A DNA stretch of 64,000 bases from Sipunculus nudus (GCA_026874595.1 CM049315.1:73234401-73298400); one strand, 5' to 3'. Shown: positions 9,412 through 21,295, counted from the stretch's first letter. Notes: generated by a model from the sequence alone, not told the origin. Made by a program: numbers and translations.

Positions 9412-12400
9412 CTGCAAATAAAAACGTCACGAACTAGAAATCTCCATTTTAAGAGCCATGTGTTTGTATTGAGTTATTCGGTCCATATTCCCCGGTTCAT
9501 TCGTGTATATAACTGTACATTTGTGAATATTCCTTGATCATATGCCGGATCTACACAAAAATTTAAACGTTTCTTCGTAGCCAGATTTGTGCGATTGTGT
9601 GAGTTATGTTGTGCACAAACACATACATACACACACGCGCGCGCGAAGAGAATGAACGCATACCCTTCCTGACCGAGGCAACTTGAAGACTGGAGGGCCA
9701 AGAGCGCTGGAGTTTAGTGAGTTTCATTCATTTAACCTTTGAATGCTCAAGTCATTCAGCCCCCCCCCCCCCCATTTTTTTTTTTCAAAACGGTTTAGGT
9801 AAATCGTATTCCTAGTTTCGATGGGGTCAAGGAGGACATGTTTCCTCACCTTTTTTTTTTCTTTGGGGGGGGGGGGGGGTGTCTCATTCTGTAGATGATA
9901 AAAAGCATAATTCATAACATAGGGATATTGAGTTAAGTCGTTCATATTATATATTTTTCTCAATAATATTTATTCTGCATCCTTTATTGAGAAATTTAAG
10001 GATATTTCATCGAGTCATCATATAAATAAGTCAATAGTATGAGATTAAATGTTTGGAAATGGGAAGTAATTTTGATCAGATTTAGTTAAGAACAACAAAA
10101 TGTTGAAAACTGAGCAAAACAATACCTCCGGATAATTGTAAATAAGTATATATTGTAAAATATTGGAGTAAAAATAAATAAAGTGAAATCTGAAGGAGGG
10201 GACCTTTGGCATATTTGTTATAAATAGGGTTTTCGGAACTTTCGAGATCGAGATGGGGTCCTTTTTTCAGAAGGGGGATGGGTTGACACCCGTCCGTACC
10301 CCTATGGATTGCCCCCCCCCCCTCACATTTTTACATCAAACAATGCGCTATACGCCAACTGGTGTATACCCATTTGAATACATGGACTATTAATATGTAT
10401 GCTTTCCGGGAGCATGCGCATCACGTGTGATGATCGTGTATTGTGTTCGGTTCAAATAAGCCTGTTTCGGTCAAATGAGCGCATTTTTAATGATCTATAA
10501 ATAACTACGTGCAAATGCAAAATTACTCTTCCCTCAGTCGTAGCCGACATATGTCGTTAGGGGGACAGGTAAAGTCTAATTCCTCAAGATAATCACTGTG
10601 AGACAAAGCTGGTTTTCAAAGAAAAACACCTTAATGCCATAGAATATTTGAAATATGTAAATATCAGACTTATTTACTGAATTCATAATCATGAGCCTAG
10701 TTCTATAGGTCCAGAAAAGGGGATCCAGGCGGCATAAATTGTTTTGAAACCCTAGAGAATGGTTGCGTCGGCTGAAAAAGGGGGCACCCTGGAACTCCCC
10801 CCCCCCCCCCCGGATCCGCTCCTGGATATCTTAGAGTTAAAATAACATAGTAGATCAATTATATTATTTAAAATATCAATGTTGACGTGCCTGCGATGAT
10901 ATGTCCTCTTATTAACGAAGTTTTATTTCTGCGATTATTTCCTCTTCGCGAACAACGCGAATGTGGAACCCTCCAGAACGAAAAGCTTAAGGGGACCACA
11001 GTAAGGGTGCACGTGTGTGTGTGTGTTAATCCATAAGTATGTATATATATGCTGGTATGAAAAACTGTTATAACAGTTTCAGACCCGGTGTTATTTTAAT
11101 CCTCGTAATCTAAACATTCTTTTGCATATTGTTCTCTACTGGTATCGCGTGGTATCGCGGTATCTCTATTTTCCTGCATGCCTGGTTTTAGCCACATTAT
11201 ATATAATTACGATTTTTCCTGGAAACAATATTCAAATGTGTGTGAAATTTGCCCAAATTCATGGCCAGGTAATGAGTAAAGGCATTAATCTGGAACATCT
11301 GTACTCCGTCAGTCTTCAGTATCGGCATATTTTCAAAAGGAATAGCTGTAATACAAAAATACCAAAATGCGGTTGTCCCTCAGTGCTGTAACCTATCGGT
11401 CTTCGGAGACAATCAATCAATCCTCACATTTTCATTAGTTTATGAAATAATAATAACTAGCTGCTCTCGTGGAAAATCCATTGCTCTGTCTGATGCATAT
11501 TTTTGTAATGAGCTGATAGGAACTAAACGACGCATATTTTTATCCTGAGGTTTTTGCAGGAACTTTTATCATGTGTTTCACTTATATGATATAAAGATAA
11601 CTTCTGCTAGGATTCTTCAAAATATCAAGAGAGAAAGAAAATTATTCTATTCCAGAAATCACACAAAAATAAATTTTGGAAACAGATATACAGGGGCATA
11701 TACAGGGTGTACGGATTTTTAACTGAGAATTTTTTTTCCGATAAACAACATAGACCCGACAGCTACATTGCTTAGGAAATATCGTAGATATAACGATTGT
11801 ATAAAGAATCATTTTACCGGGAAATTATATGAAATGTGCTTTGTATTAGTTGAAGCTCAGGCGACATCGTAAAACACGATGTTTATTCAGTGTAGTCAGT
11901 TGAGGGTATAGTCTAAGGCATATAAACAGACACATGCGTTATTTGTATACACATGCATATGTCGTTGAAGTCTCTTGTATGCGAAACGTATAGCTGCCAA
12001 TGTGAAAAAGATAGCCCAAGAAAAATATATCCCAACAGTATTAAATTCTTGGTTTAAGTACTGTAAATTGTCATGGAATAAGCAGGTCTGATGCAAAATT
12101 GACAACCCTCCCAGATAAAAAAAAAGCAGATTGATATATTTCGATGAAAGCTTTAGCAAAGAAACCACCTCAGCCTTGGTTCGTCGCATTGTCTTTCAGC
12201 AAATAATGCAAAATGTAATATACAGATTTTGCTGAAAATTTGTGGAGGGGTAGAGTAAAACTGCACCCGTAATCCATTACATTTTTGGTGGTAATCGGAA
12301 TCATCATAATATATTATTTTCTCAAGTGCCATGATCACAATTCCACAAAGGAATACTTCTATTCCTTTGTCCCGTTCATTCATATGCAGTTGTTCTGCCA

Positions 12401-13790
12401 CTCGCGTGGTGAACCCGTGTTTCTGAACAATGACAATGTTTTACATGAAACGTGCACGTCTGAACCAACGACTGGTTAGTAGATTCCTGCGCCGGTTTTA
12501 AAGTCCCAAATTGATTGAGGACCCTTAGAAATGTGTACAAAATGTTTTGCTGAACATTTGTAGAGGGTTAGGGATAAGATATATAAATTGTCCATTTCAT
12601 TTTGGCGGTAATAAGAGTCACCATAACATATATTTTCTTATAAACCTTTATGACAAAGGAACATTCATGTGTCCCCGTGTGGAAGCTACCCATTCGTATT
12701 AATTTGTTCTGCCACTCGCAAAGTGAACTCGGGTTACTGAAACATGACGGTGTTCACACGTGAAACGCATACACGTGAACACATGACTGATATTCAAGGA
12801 GATTCTGATGGAGGAATGTACCCCTGACTACAGATTCTAGTTTGTTATCAATTTAAAGATTTACTGGTGATATTTTTTCATGTTTCACCGTCCCTACAGA
12901 CAACGGATCTTAAAAAAATATATGTGAACCCCCCCCCCCCCCCCCCCACCCCCACCCCACCCCATCCAACCCGAATGATAATGAAGTTGTGGGGCTTCTT
13001 TAAGAGAAAAAAAAAACTTCATAAAACACATCACTTGGCCGAACTTTTGAAACCATGGTTATCATGGGAAGATATTTTTGAATGTATAAAAATCAACATA
13101 CCTGTAACCCATAAATCATTTGTCAAACGGTGGTCACATCACTTGACTCAGTGCCCTGTGTTAACCAAACTGAAAAGCCCTCGCTTTGACAGCGGAGCCA
13201 AGTGGTCTTTGGATTAAAAACCTTTACTTCCTTTTGAGAGTGAAAATTCATTTAGAGGCGTTACAATGGATATGGGGGATCAATGGGGATTATAGTGGAC
13301 CCGCGTGGCCGCGTATTGCACGGAAATGCCTTTAAGACAGGACATGTGCTCTGGCTACGTTCTTAACAGTCCAGTGAAAATCCCCGAGGCGCCTCCTGAA
13401 AAAGCGTCACAGGCGTGGAGGACCTTGCAGCACAAAAGAAACGGGGCGCCTAATGGGGAAATATTAAAATTATTAATTACTCAGCTTCACTGAGAACGTA
13501 GGGTTGCCGAATCTCCTAATTATGAGCCCCAAACGGCGAGTCGGAGGGTGGAAATGGCTTTGGTTGTCAAAACACAGCATTAAACTGCCCCAGGGGAGTG
13601 CATGCTGACCCTCCGGAAAGTGTCAGGCCTTGAGCAGCTCACTGGCATCGCGACAGCCAGCTTGGACAAGGGCGCACGCTGACCACGCATGAGCCGGCCG
13701 GCCGGATACCTCGCGAACTGCATGGGCCGGAACTAGGTCACGGGTGCGTGCACGTGCACAAAGTGCTGCGCTCTATGTAAACGTGCCATG
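9412..13790. other. Non-coding stretch rich in poly-C/poly-G tracts
   Basis: No supported gene. Homopolymer tracts occur at 9760-9773 (C14), 9865-9879 (G15), 10312-10322 (C11), 10797-10811 (C15) and 12929-12947 (C19). The open frame at 12867-13217 is driven by the C19 tract. From about 13230 to 13790 the DNA becomes noticeably richer in G, C and CpG than its surroundings, leading into the TATA box at 13796. Confidence 0.5.
10711..10830. repeat. MITE-like fragment with GGATCC ends
   Basis: The segment starts with GGGGATCCAGGCGGC, contains GGGGGCACCCTGGAACTCCCC, and ends with CGGATCCGCTCCTGGAT. Its ends are roughly inverted copies of each other (GATCCAGG / CCTGGAT). Related pieces occur at 26169-26382 and 36238-36335. 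The style matches short non-autonomous elements with a GCGGATCCAGG terminus that are common in marine invertebrates. Confidence 0.5.
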
Positions 13791-13795
13791 TTCAT

Positions 13796-13803
13796 GTATA
13801 TAA
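13796..13803 (+). promoter_or_regulatory. TATA box (GTATATAA)
   Basis: GTATATAA sits at the end of a ~500-bp CpG-rich stretch, about 115 bp upstream of an ATG in good context (A at -3, G at +4). A start of transcription near 13828 would be expected. A minimal upstream ATG-TGA occurs at about 13895. Confidence 0.45.
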
Positions 13804-13914
13804 GTCTCGGGAGTATACGACATTTACAACACGTGTTTACAACATTTTTGCCCAGAGGGTACTGACACTAGCAGACATTGTGTTACATTAACTTATTCAT
13901 GTGAAAGTATAAGT

Positions 13915-14170
13915 ATGGATCGTTATGCGGTCTTCACAACAGTCATCGTCGTCGTCCCAGTCAAGTCGGCCGGTGAGTAGCTGAATTGTATAAATTGCTG
14001 CTCCTTATACAGTAGGTTCAGAACACATACACATATATAAATATAATGTGCATGTAAGGTTTAATTTTCATGTATAATATTTACATTCCCAATGGTCATG
14101 GTCATTAAATATTTTGTAGCGTCTATTCCTGGACCAATGAGCCTGGAGAAGGAGAATACAGCTAGCTGAC
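13915..14170 (+). CDS. Possible short two-exon gene with signal-peptide-like N-terminus
   Basis: Exon 1 (13915-13972) starts at the first useful ATG after the TATA box. It encodes MDRYAVFTTVIVVVPVKSA, hydrophobic enough to be a signal peptide, and ends at a consensus donor (G|GTGAGT). An acceptor (TTTTGTAG) at about 14119 joins in phase to about 16 residues ending MSLEKENTAS and a stop near 14168. A further donor (CCAG|GTAAAT) lies at 14194, so the second exon may continue as 3' UTR. The product would be only ~36 residues. An overlapping frame in exon 1 (ATG at 13925) is serine-rich and equally open. This could be a small secreted peptide, a 5' fragment of a gene broken by the transposon inserted at 14532, or a non-coding RNA. 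Confidence 0.3.
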
Positions 14171-14226
14171 ATAGGGGAATCGCCCAACCTGCCAGGTAAA
14201 TTAATTAATTTGTTGAACATGTTGTG

Positions 14227-14227
<1 letters not shown>

Positions 14228-14301
<74 letters not shown>

Positions 14302-14305
14302 GAGA
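14228..14305. repeat. (AT)n microsatellite
   Basis: About 75 bp of near-perfect TA repeat with a few interruptions. Other large (AT)n blocks in the window are near 15881-15925, 23060-23127, 35720-35795, 36198-36236, 42140-42200, 43514-43560, 50108-50143, 53120-53187, 53442-53482, 57228-57281 and 60380-60430. Confidence 0.95.
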
Positions 14306-14522
14306 TGTAGAACATTTAAGGATATGACAAGTATATAAACAAATAGAATTTATGTAAATTCAATGAAGACCTAATATTTTAAATGTTGTAAATGTTTGGT
14401 TCAGTACTAATATATTGTCACCCTGGATTATTGCTCTAAGTTGCCAGTAGTCTTACATAAATCGAAAATTGCAATTATGTGCCCACATATGGATTCACTT
14501 CATGCCACCGATCGATAAATGA

Positions 14523-14531
14523 CTTTTCTAC
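14523..14531. repeat. Target-site duplication, left copy (CTTTTCTAC)
   Basis: A 9-bp sequence identical to 21824-21832 on the far side of the MULE. Nine bp is the hallmark duplication length of Mutator-like elements. Confidence 0.9.
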
Positions 14532-15056
14532 GAATGTAGACCAGATGGCCGAAACCCAGAATGCCGAAACATATTTTCACATACCCAAATTGCCGAAGCC
14601 CATCTTGCCGAAAAAGAAAATAAATAATAGAAAATAATGTGATTAATGCGCAGTAAAGTGATAAGTACGTTGTCTGTTAAGGTACTTGAACAAAATTTGA
14701 TACCATTCCCTAATATTTTAAATAATTTACGGAAATTTATTCGGCATGTCGGCAGCGGCACTTCTGTAATGTCGGTATGACAAACCGGTTCCGTTAAATG
14801 TCCCTGGCTTTATTAACCCTCATTTTGCAGGTATAGTCAGACTGACTGATTTTCATGTTATATCTTGTGTAACATTTATTCTTCTTTATGAACTATTTTT
14901 TCTTAATTTACAAATCGGTCAACTGCATATATTAGCCAAGATGGCGGCGGTCGCGTGGGGAACTCGCGGCAACATGGCGACACTCGGAAATCGGCAAGGA
15001 AACCCGCCTGACGATACTGGACCCGTAATCCCTCATGGAAATAGCAAGGAAACCCC
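14532..15056 (+). repeat. MULE left terminal inverted repeat (~525 bp)
   Basis: This is the inverse copy of 21296-21823, followed by eye along its whole length. Shared landmarks include GGCCGAAACCCAGAATGCCG at the tip, a run with GTACTTGAACAAAATTTG in the middle and AAGATGGCGGCGGTCGCGTG near the inner end. The outer ~70 bp carries four GCCGAA motifs, probable transposase-binding subterminal repeats. One stretch (CATATTTTCACATACCC) departs from the right-hand copy, which keeps an extra motif there. The open frame at 14941-15162 is only this repeat read through. Confidence 0.92.
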
Positions 15057-15875
15057 TTACATACCGTCCATTTATCCATCCTTTCCTCATTTAAACTTTC
15101 TTTTCATAATGACAGTCATTTTTTCCTCATATTTTGTCTTTATTACCATTACCATGTTGTAGGGTGACACGCCTCAATAACGTGTTCATAATATTTCAGG
15201 CAGAAAACTACCTGTGATAATTCTCGGTCTTGATCGATATTTTTTACAGAATTCTATCAGAAAATATTTCTATAAAACAAAACGGTTGGAGAATTTCATA
15301 AAAATAAACGTATGCAATAAAACCAGAACTGAGAAGTCCAACAAGATTACTTCAAAGAGAGCGAACTCCTGTTTGTTTTACTAATTAGCTTGCCTATTAT
15401 GGGGCCCATTACCGGGTGTGTTTATAATGTTGTAATAACTAAATATGGCGTTTGATTAGAGTGATGAAGTTGGTCACAGTTAATTGAGTACGGGAATATA
15501 AAAATCGTATACGTATTCTGCAATGAATAATAAATTTAATATCAAAGTTTGTATGTTTATAGATGTATACTTTGTGAAATGTGTGTGTTTGTTATATAAT
15601 TACTCCGCAAGCACTATTTGAAGTATTTAATGCATGAATGATTTTTCTGTACTTAGTGCCGAGTCCGCAGAATTACACAGCTTTATCAACAGAAGATTAT
15701 CCAACCATGCACAATGAAAAAAGGATTATCTTGTTAATTTATGACCACTTATTAATTCTTTAGCTTGCAATGCAAAAAGAATGAACGTTAAGTTTTATCT
15801 TAAATGTTTCCTTTATCCTCGTAAAATCTCTCTCCCTCTTAATTATCTCTGTCTCCCTCCATCTCTCTCTTTCTC

Positions 15876-15929
<54 letters not shown>

Positions 15930-15975
15930 TATATATTCCTTCAGCCAATCAAGATCTCTCTCTCGATCTCCATCC

Positions 15976-16007
<32 letters not shown>

Positions 16008-16020
16008 ATATATATATATA
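15876..16020. repeat. Compound (CT)n-(AT)n-(CT)n-(AT)n microsatellite
   Basis: CTCTCT runs, a ~45-bp (TA)n block, a second CTCTCT block to about 16000 and another short (AT)n. It lies inside the MULE between the left inverted repeat and the gene. Open frames of YI and SL repeats across it are artefacts. Confidence 0.9.
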
Positions 16021-16195
16021 TATATAAGTTTATTTACATATAAAGTTAAATGAATGAAGAATAAATTGTAAATGAAGTTAGGTTCGATGACTGAGTACTA
16101 AAAACTTCGGTAGTTATGCATAATTTAGTGTTTGTGATTAATAATATTAAAAAAATATGGCCTGTCGATCAATATTATCAAGTGCCTCACTCTTA

Positions 16196-16199
<4 letters not shown>

Positions 16200-16241
<42 letters not shown>
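16200..16241. repeat. (TC)n microsatellite
   Basis: About 20 uninterrupted TC dinucleotides inside the MULE upstream of the FLYWCH exon. Confidence 0.95.
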
Positions 16242-16245
<4 letters not shown>

Positions 16246-16577
16246 GATAACAATCCATAGGCTCCTTGGCCCGTCCTTCAAGTCATTTGAAGTGAGAGAT
16301 CAATGGCTAATTAATCCTCTGATCTGAGTTGATCGCCAAAACATAACGTGTCACTGATCAGCTAAAAATCACAGTGACGAGTACTATACCTGAGTACAAC
16401 CTCAGTATGTCTATCACACTTTCACGGCGGATAGACACACCTCAAAGAGATGAAAGCTGCCGAAGTATTAAGTTCATTCTTCTTGGGTAGTATATTTAAT
16501 GAACAGAGGTAGTAGAAGCAATTTAGCTTACAGTAGCAGACCGCAAAACATATCGTGAGTACAACGGCTTTATAATA

Positions 16578-16856
16578 ATGGCATATGTGATAAAGAAAGG
16601 CCGGGGCGTGAATTTGATCTTCGAGGGCTACTCCCATTCCAAAGATAAGAGGGGCCGGGATGAGAAGCAATACTTGAGATGTGTGACGAGGAAGTGTCCA
16701 GGAAGAGTACATACAACTGGAGAGGGAGAAAACCTGCAGGTATTGATGTCAACACCCCACCAGCATGAACCTGACCGTGATGCTGTCACAGAGTCAAGGG
16801 TCAAAGCCAAGCTCTGTGAATTGGCGGCAAAGAACCCGACACAACCATTTAAGTAG
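16578..16856 (+). CDS. MULE transposase, first coding exon: FLYWCH zinc finger
   Basis: The start ATG at 16578 has a favourable context (A at -3, G at +4). The 92 codons form one FLYWCH-type zinc finger: IFEGYSH (residues 14-20), YLRC with C35, C40 (CVTRKCPGR), a T-rich turn, then HQH with H61 and H63. This is the C-x4-C ... H-x-H zinc ligand set. FLYWCH fingers sit at the N-terminus of many animal MULE transposases and bind DNA. The sequence continues LCELAAKNPTQPFK, the usual linker into the transposase, then meets TAG. The exon should splice to 18934 in phase 0, but the only nearby donor (TTTAA|GTAGGT, exon end 16852) is in phase 2. A single missing G would turn it into the consensus AAG|GTAGGT in the right phase. 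Either this copy has lost one base at the donor or a cryptic junction is used. Confidence 0.85.
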   Translation: MAYVIKKGRGVNLIFEGYSHSKDKRGRDEKQYLRCVTRKCPGRVHTTGEGENLQVLMSTPHQHEPDRDAVTESRVKAKLCELAAKNPTQPFK

Positions 16857-17149
16857 GTACATGTAATATTTATTATAACTTAATATTAACCTGTCATTCA
16901 CATAGTAAAATGTGGTTAGATAATAAAGTCATAATTAGTCGTCAAATCATATATATATATAGGGGACGGATGTTGTCCATATGAGTAGGGGCGCAATCTT
17001 GTGAGATTATATAAATGAATATAAGAAAAATTCACCTGGAATTAATAAAAAAAAGTTAGAAACGTAATCATGATCTAAAAAAAAAAATCGTTCAACCGTT
17101 CAAATTCTGTATGATTGATATAAGAAAAAATGACATCTAAAAGTCGATA

Positions 17150-18655
17150 TATTGGTATTATTCAAAAGTAATGGAATTAGTTTAGTTCCTATATTACAAC
17201 AACAAATCATATTAAAACCACGTCAATATATGCATGTTATTTTATTGGTTTCACCACATATCATTCATTAACCACTTAAAACGGAATTATGATGAATTGT
17301 TTAATGCGTATTTTCCAGTATAACATTATTCAAAATTGATGGAATTGGTTTAGTTCCTACATTAGAAAAATAAATCATATTAAAACCACGTCAATATATG
17401 CATGTTATTTTCTTGGCTACGCAACGTCATTCACTGACCATTTTATGCGGAATTATGATGAATTGTTTCATGCGTATTTTCTAGCATTACATTATTATTA
17501 AATGATAAGTTTAGTTCCTACATAAGAACAATAAATCATATTAAAACCGCGTCATTATTTGCATGTTTTTTTTCTTGGCTACGCAACGTCATTCACTGGC
17601 CATTTTATGCGGAATTATGATGAATTGTTTCATGCGTATTTTCTAGCATTACATTATTCTTAAGTGATGAAATTAGTTTAGTTCCTACATTAGAACAATA
17701 AATCATATTAAAACCGCGTCAATATTTGCATGTTATTTTCTTGGCTAGGCAACGTTATTCACTGACCATTCTATGCGAAATTATGATGAATTGTTTCATG
17801 CGTATTTTCAAGTAAAACATTATTCTAAAGTGATGGAATTAGTTTAGTTCCTACATTAGAACAATAAATCATATTAAAACCACGTCAATATTTGCATGTT
17901 ATTTTCCTGGCTACGCAACGTTATTCACTGACCTTTCTATGCGAAATTATGATGAATTGTTTCATGCGTATTTTCAAGTAAAACATTATTCTAAAGTGAT
18001 GGAATTAGTTTAGTTCCTACATTAGAACAATAAATCATATTAAAACCACGTCAATATATGCATGTTATTTTCTTGGCTACGTATAACGTCATTCACTGAC
18101 CATTTCATGCGGAATTATGATGAATTGTTTCATGCGTATTTTCTCGCATTACATTATTCTTAAGTGATGGAATTAGTTTAGTTCCTACATTAGAAAAATA
18201 AATAAAATTAAAACCACGTCAATATATGCATGTTATTTTCTTGGCTACGCAACGTCATTCACTGACCATTCCATGCGGAATTATGATGAATTGTTTCATG
18301 CGTATTTTCCAGTATAACATTACTCAAAATTGATGGAATTGGTTTAGTTCCTACATTAGAAAAATAAATCATATTAAAACCACGTCAATAATTGCATGTT
18401 ATTTTCTTGGCTACGCAACGTTATTCACTGACCATTCTATGCGAAATTATGATGAATTGTTTCATGCGTATTTTCAAGTAAAACATTATTCTAAAGTGAT
18501 GGAATTAGTTTAGTTCCTACATTAAAACAATAAATCATATTAAAACCACGTCAATATATGCATGTTAATTTCTTGGCTACGTAACGTCATTCACTGACCA
18601 TTTCATGCGGAATTATGATGAATTGTTTCATGCGTATTTTCTCTATAACAATGTA
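17150..18655 (+). repeat. Satellite array, ~167-bp unit, about nine copies, inside the transposase intron
   Basis: The landmark TTTAGTTCCTA recurs at about 17180, 17350, 17512, 17680, 17846, 18014, 18177, 18346 and 18508, a period near 167 bp. Each unit also contains AATCATATTAAAACC, TGCATGTTATTTTCTTGGCTA and ATTATGATGAATTGTTTCAT. The junction just after the CGTATTTTC landmark comes in at least three variants (AGCATTACATTATT, AAGTAAAACATTATT, AGTATAACATTA). They are shuffled along the array rather than forming a strict higher-order unit. The array fills most of the intron between the FLYWCH and DDE exons. Confidence 0.93.
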
Positions 18656-18933
18656 TTATAGACTGCCTATAATATCAAAACCACTGATTTCTTACACATG
18701 TATTAGTTTCATAGCTGAGATAATTTCCCCCCGGATATTCGAGGTTTTTCCTTAATATCTCGAAAAAAACGAAGTCGCAGCGACAATGCGCGACCATAGC
18801 TCAGACGACTTATAGCCAGCTGAGCTAAAAATAAAATAGATATTTGATAAAATATTAGATTCTGATAAGTACTAGTTGACACGTTTTAAGGTTTAATTAA
18901 GTTGCTTTGCTCTAAAATTGTCTTCTTTTGTAT

Positions 18934-20040
18934 CAGGTATACCGCCAGTTTATGAGATCAGCTGAGGCACCTGCTGAGGATGACGACGTCGTACCGCCGC
19001 TTCAGTCCTGTCGCAGTCAGCTGTACAGGGCAAGACGTCAAGAAATACCATCCTTGCCAGGAACTCGTGCTGAGATCGAACTCGATGGACAATGGCGGGA
19101 AACACGGCAAGGTGCACGCTTCCTCCTTCATCAAGATGACAGTATGATCGTTTTTGCCACCGATGAAAATCTTAGGGATTTGTCTGCCGCTGACAGTATT
19201 TTTATGGACGGAACGTTCAAAGTGGTGCCCAGGCTCTTCTACCAACTTTACACCATCCACGCGCTGGTTAGAGGATTTTTCCTGCCACTTGTCTATGCTC
19301 TTTTAGCAGATAAATCAGCCGATACCTACTACAGCTTCTTTGAGGTAGTTAAGAGGGGAATGGCCCGGCTTGGATTGGAATTCAGGCCGCGCTGGATAAT
19401 GACGGACTTTGAGAGCGGTATGATCCCTACTCTTCGTTTGCACTTCGGTGCTTCGATGCTGAAAGGATGTCACTTTCATTTCAGCCAGTCGATTTGGAGA
19501 AAAACCCAGAATCTTAGTCTGTCAAGGGGATACCATGAAAACAGCAACGTCCGACGTGTCGTTCGGTCCCTGATGGCATTGGCGTTTGTGCCGCTCATGT
19601 TTATTCGGCACATCTTTAGAACAGAAATCCGCAGTTTGGAAGGTGCTGGACACGCACAAGTCCAAGAGTTGCTGCAGTATTTTGAAGAAACGTGGCTTAA
19701 CGGAACAGTGACTGTAAATATGTGGAATATGCACAATGTGGACACTCGTACAAATAACCATACCGAGGGTTGGCACAACTGGTTTACTCAGGCGGTTGGA
19801 AACTCGCATCCCAATTTGTACGAACTCATATTAACCATAAAAGACGAGCAAGCAGCAACCGAAGTAACCAGACGGAATGCCCAGCTGGGTACACAGCCCC
19901 CTCCTATGAGAAAAAAATACCGAGAAAGGTCCGAAGCGATAAAACGCCTGCATCAGGAACTTGAACAAGGAGAGAGAACTTTGAGTGAATTCATGGCAGG
20001 CATAAGAAGACACGTTGGGTGCAAGAACTTCAGACGATAG
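18934..20040 (+). CDS. MULE transposase, catalytic exon (DDE)
   Basis: The exon starts after TTTTGTATCAG, a good acceptor, and is open for about 368 codons to TAG at 20038-20040. Counting from the TTG six bases earlier, the catalytic residues are D94 in IFMDGTFKVVP, D160 in WIMTDFESGM and E280 in RTNNHTEGWHNWF. The C-x-H pair that follows the second Asp in MULE transposases is present as KGCHFHFSQ (C181/H182/H184). This is the full MULE DDE domain (PF10551-type) that cuts and rejoins DNA at the element ends in the nucleus. The basic, Glu/Arg-rich C-terminus (REKSEAIK-like helix, then GIRRHVGCKNFRR) is typical of an uninterrupted protein end. No frameshift or internal stop was seen. An AATAAA follows at 20144. 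The only doubt about function is the splice to exon 1. Confidence 0.93.
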   Translation, partial: QVYRQFMRSAEAPAEDDDVVPPLQSCRSQLYRARRQEIPSLPGTRAEIELDGQWRETRQGARFLLHQDDSMIVFATDENLRDLSAADSIFMDGTFKVVPRLFYQLYTIHALVRGFFLPLVYALLADKSADTYYSFFEVVKRGMARLGLEFRPRWIMTDFESGMIPTLRLHFGASMLKGCHFHFSQSIWRKTQNLSLSRGYHENSNVRRVVRSLMALAFVPLMFIRHIFRTEIRSLEGAGHAQVQELLQYFEETWLNGTVTVNMWNMHNVDTRTNNHTEGWHNWFTQAVGNSHPNLYELILTIKDEQAATEVTRRNAQLGTQPPPMRKKYRERSEAIKRLHQELEQGERTLSEFMAGIRRHVGCKNFRR

Positions 20041-20143
20041 TCATGGCTAAAGCCAAAGACTTAATCGATATACACTCTTAGAAAGAGAATGGAATTCTGT
20101 AGGTTGGCTTGGCTAGTCATTTTCTAATACCAGTGGTGTTGTT

Positions 20144-20149
20144 AATAAA
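20144..20149 (+). terminator. Polyadenylation signal (AATAAA) of the MULE transposase
   Basis: AATAAA lies 104 bp after the transposase stop codon, a normal distance for a 3' UTR of this compact gene. Confidence 0.55.
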
Positions 20150-21295
20150 CATTCTTTCGGTAACCCTTATGAAAATAAAATAATATATTAAATTATTTAT
20201 GTGACGTGAATATAGGCGAATGTGAATGTATATAATGTAAATAAGGGTGTAATATTGTTATGTAATGTGTGTGTTCGAGCAGGAATAAGTGTAATATAGT
20301 TATATTTGTAAAACATATAAAGGCCTTTTATAAATTTTATGTGAACATATAAAATGGTATACATAAACCTGCAACGGCGATTTCTTTAACATTTCATAAA
20401 CAGTTTATTTTAAAATAAGAGTTGCGTTAGTATAAATTTCTCTTTGAATCTAAAAAACCTGTTATTTGTTAATAAAGATGCAAATTTTAAATTAACGATG
20501 TATATAGTGCACTTGCATGTGTGTGTTTGTATATATGGATATTTGTGACTCGTTTGTAATATGGCTCTGTTTCACTCATAGAATATTCATATAATTCATA
20601 CTGCACATTTTATTTCTATATATACTAAGACTTGTTTGTTCTTCCAATATTTTCAACATTAATAAATAATAAACAATATGCATTCATATACGTTATCTGA
20701 TGTTCTTTCATTTATCAGTGCAATATTAGCATAACTCGTCGATACAAATGTGAATTACGACATTACAATATCACAGATAGTCAAAAAGCAATAAAGATTA
20801 AATCATAATAAAGAAAGACTGGAGAAAATGTCATTTTTATATGCCTCTGCTCGATTAGCTATGACATACTACATCACTCTAATCAAAAGCCGGGCATTTT
20901 TATTACAACAATATACACACAACCGGTAGAGGCCCCCTTAACAGACAAGCTAATTAACTAAAAATTGATTTCACCCTCTACAAAGCAAACTTTGTTAGAC
21001 CTAATCAGGTCTGGTTCTTTTGAAATTCGTAATATCAAATTTTAACTTTAAATAATGTTTTATTTGCGGAAATAAATAAAATACCGTAATATATTGGTGA
21101 AAAGACCCGATTTTTTCCAAATTTCTTAAATATTTTTGTCATATTTTCAACGCAATGCGGACGGCATCGCTTTTACTGTTTGATAACTATTTCGAAAAAT
21201 TATGTACATCTAACATAGCGTATTGTAAGATAGGATGAAATATTTAATCTTTCAAATCAAGGTGGAAGGTCTCGGAAACCTTCTAAAACCCTCGG

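Noticed and set aside
12867-13217. Frame with a proline run
   Set aside because: The proline run is the C19 tract; the rest has no coding character.
14941-15162. Open frame starting MAAVAWGTRG
   Set aside because: It lies in the MULE inverted repeat and reappears as 21283-21555 on the other strand; explained by the TIR.
17150-18655. Regular repeats considered as a CRISPR array
   Set aside because: Units are ~167 bp, adjacent and fully homologous without unique spacers, and the host is eukaryotic. This is a satellite.
18786-18830. TAGCTCAG ... CTGAGCTA hairpin, with a similar one near 215-235
   Set aside because: Short and imperfect; it resembles a tRNA A-box-like phrase but no B box or tail was found, so no SINE was called.
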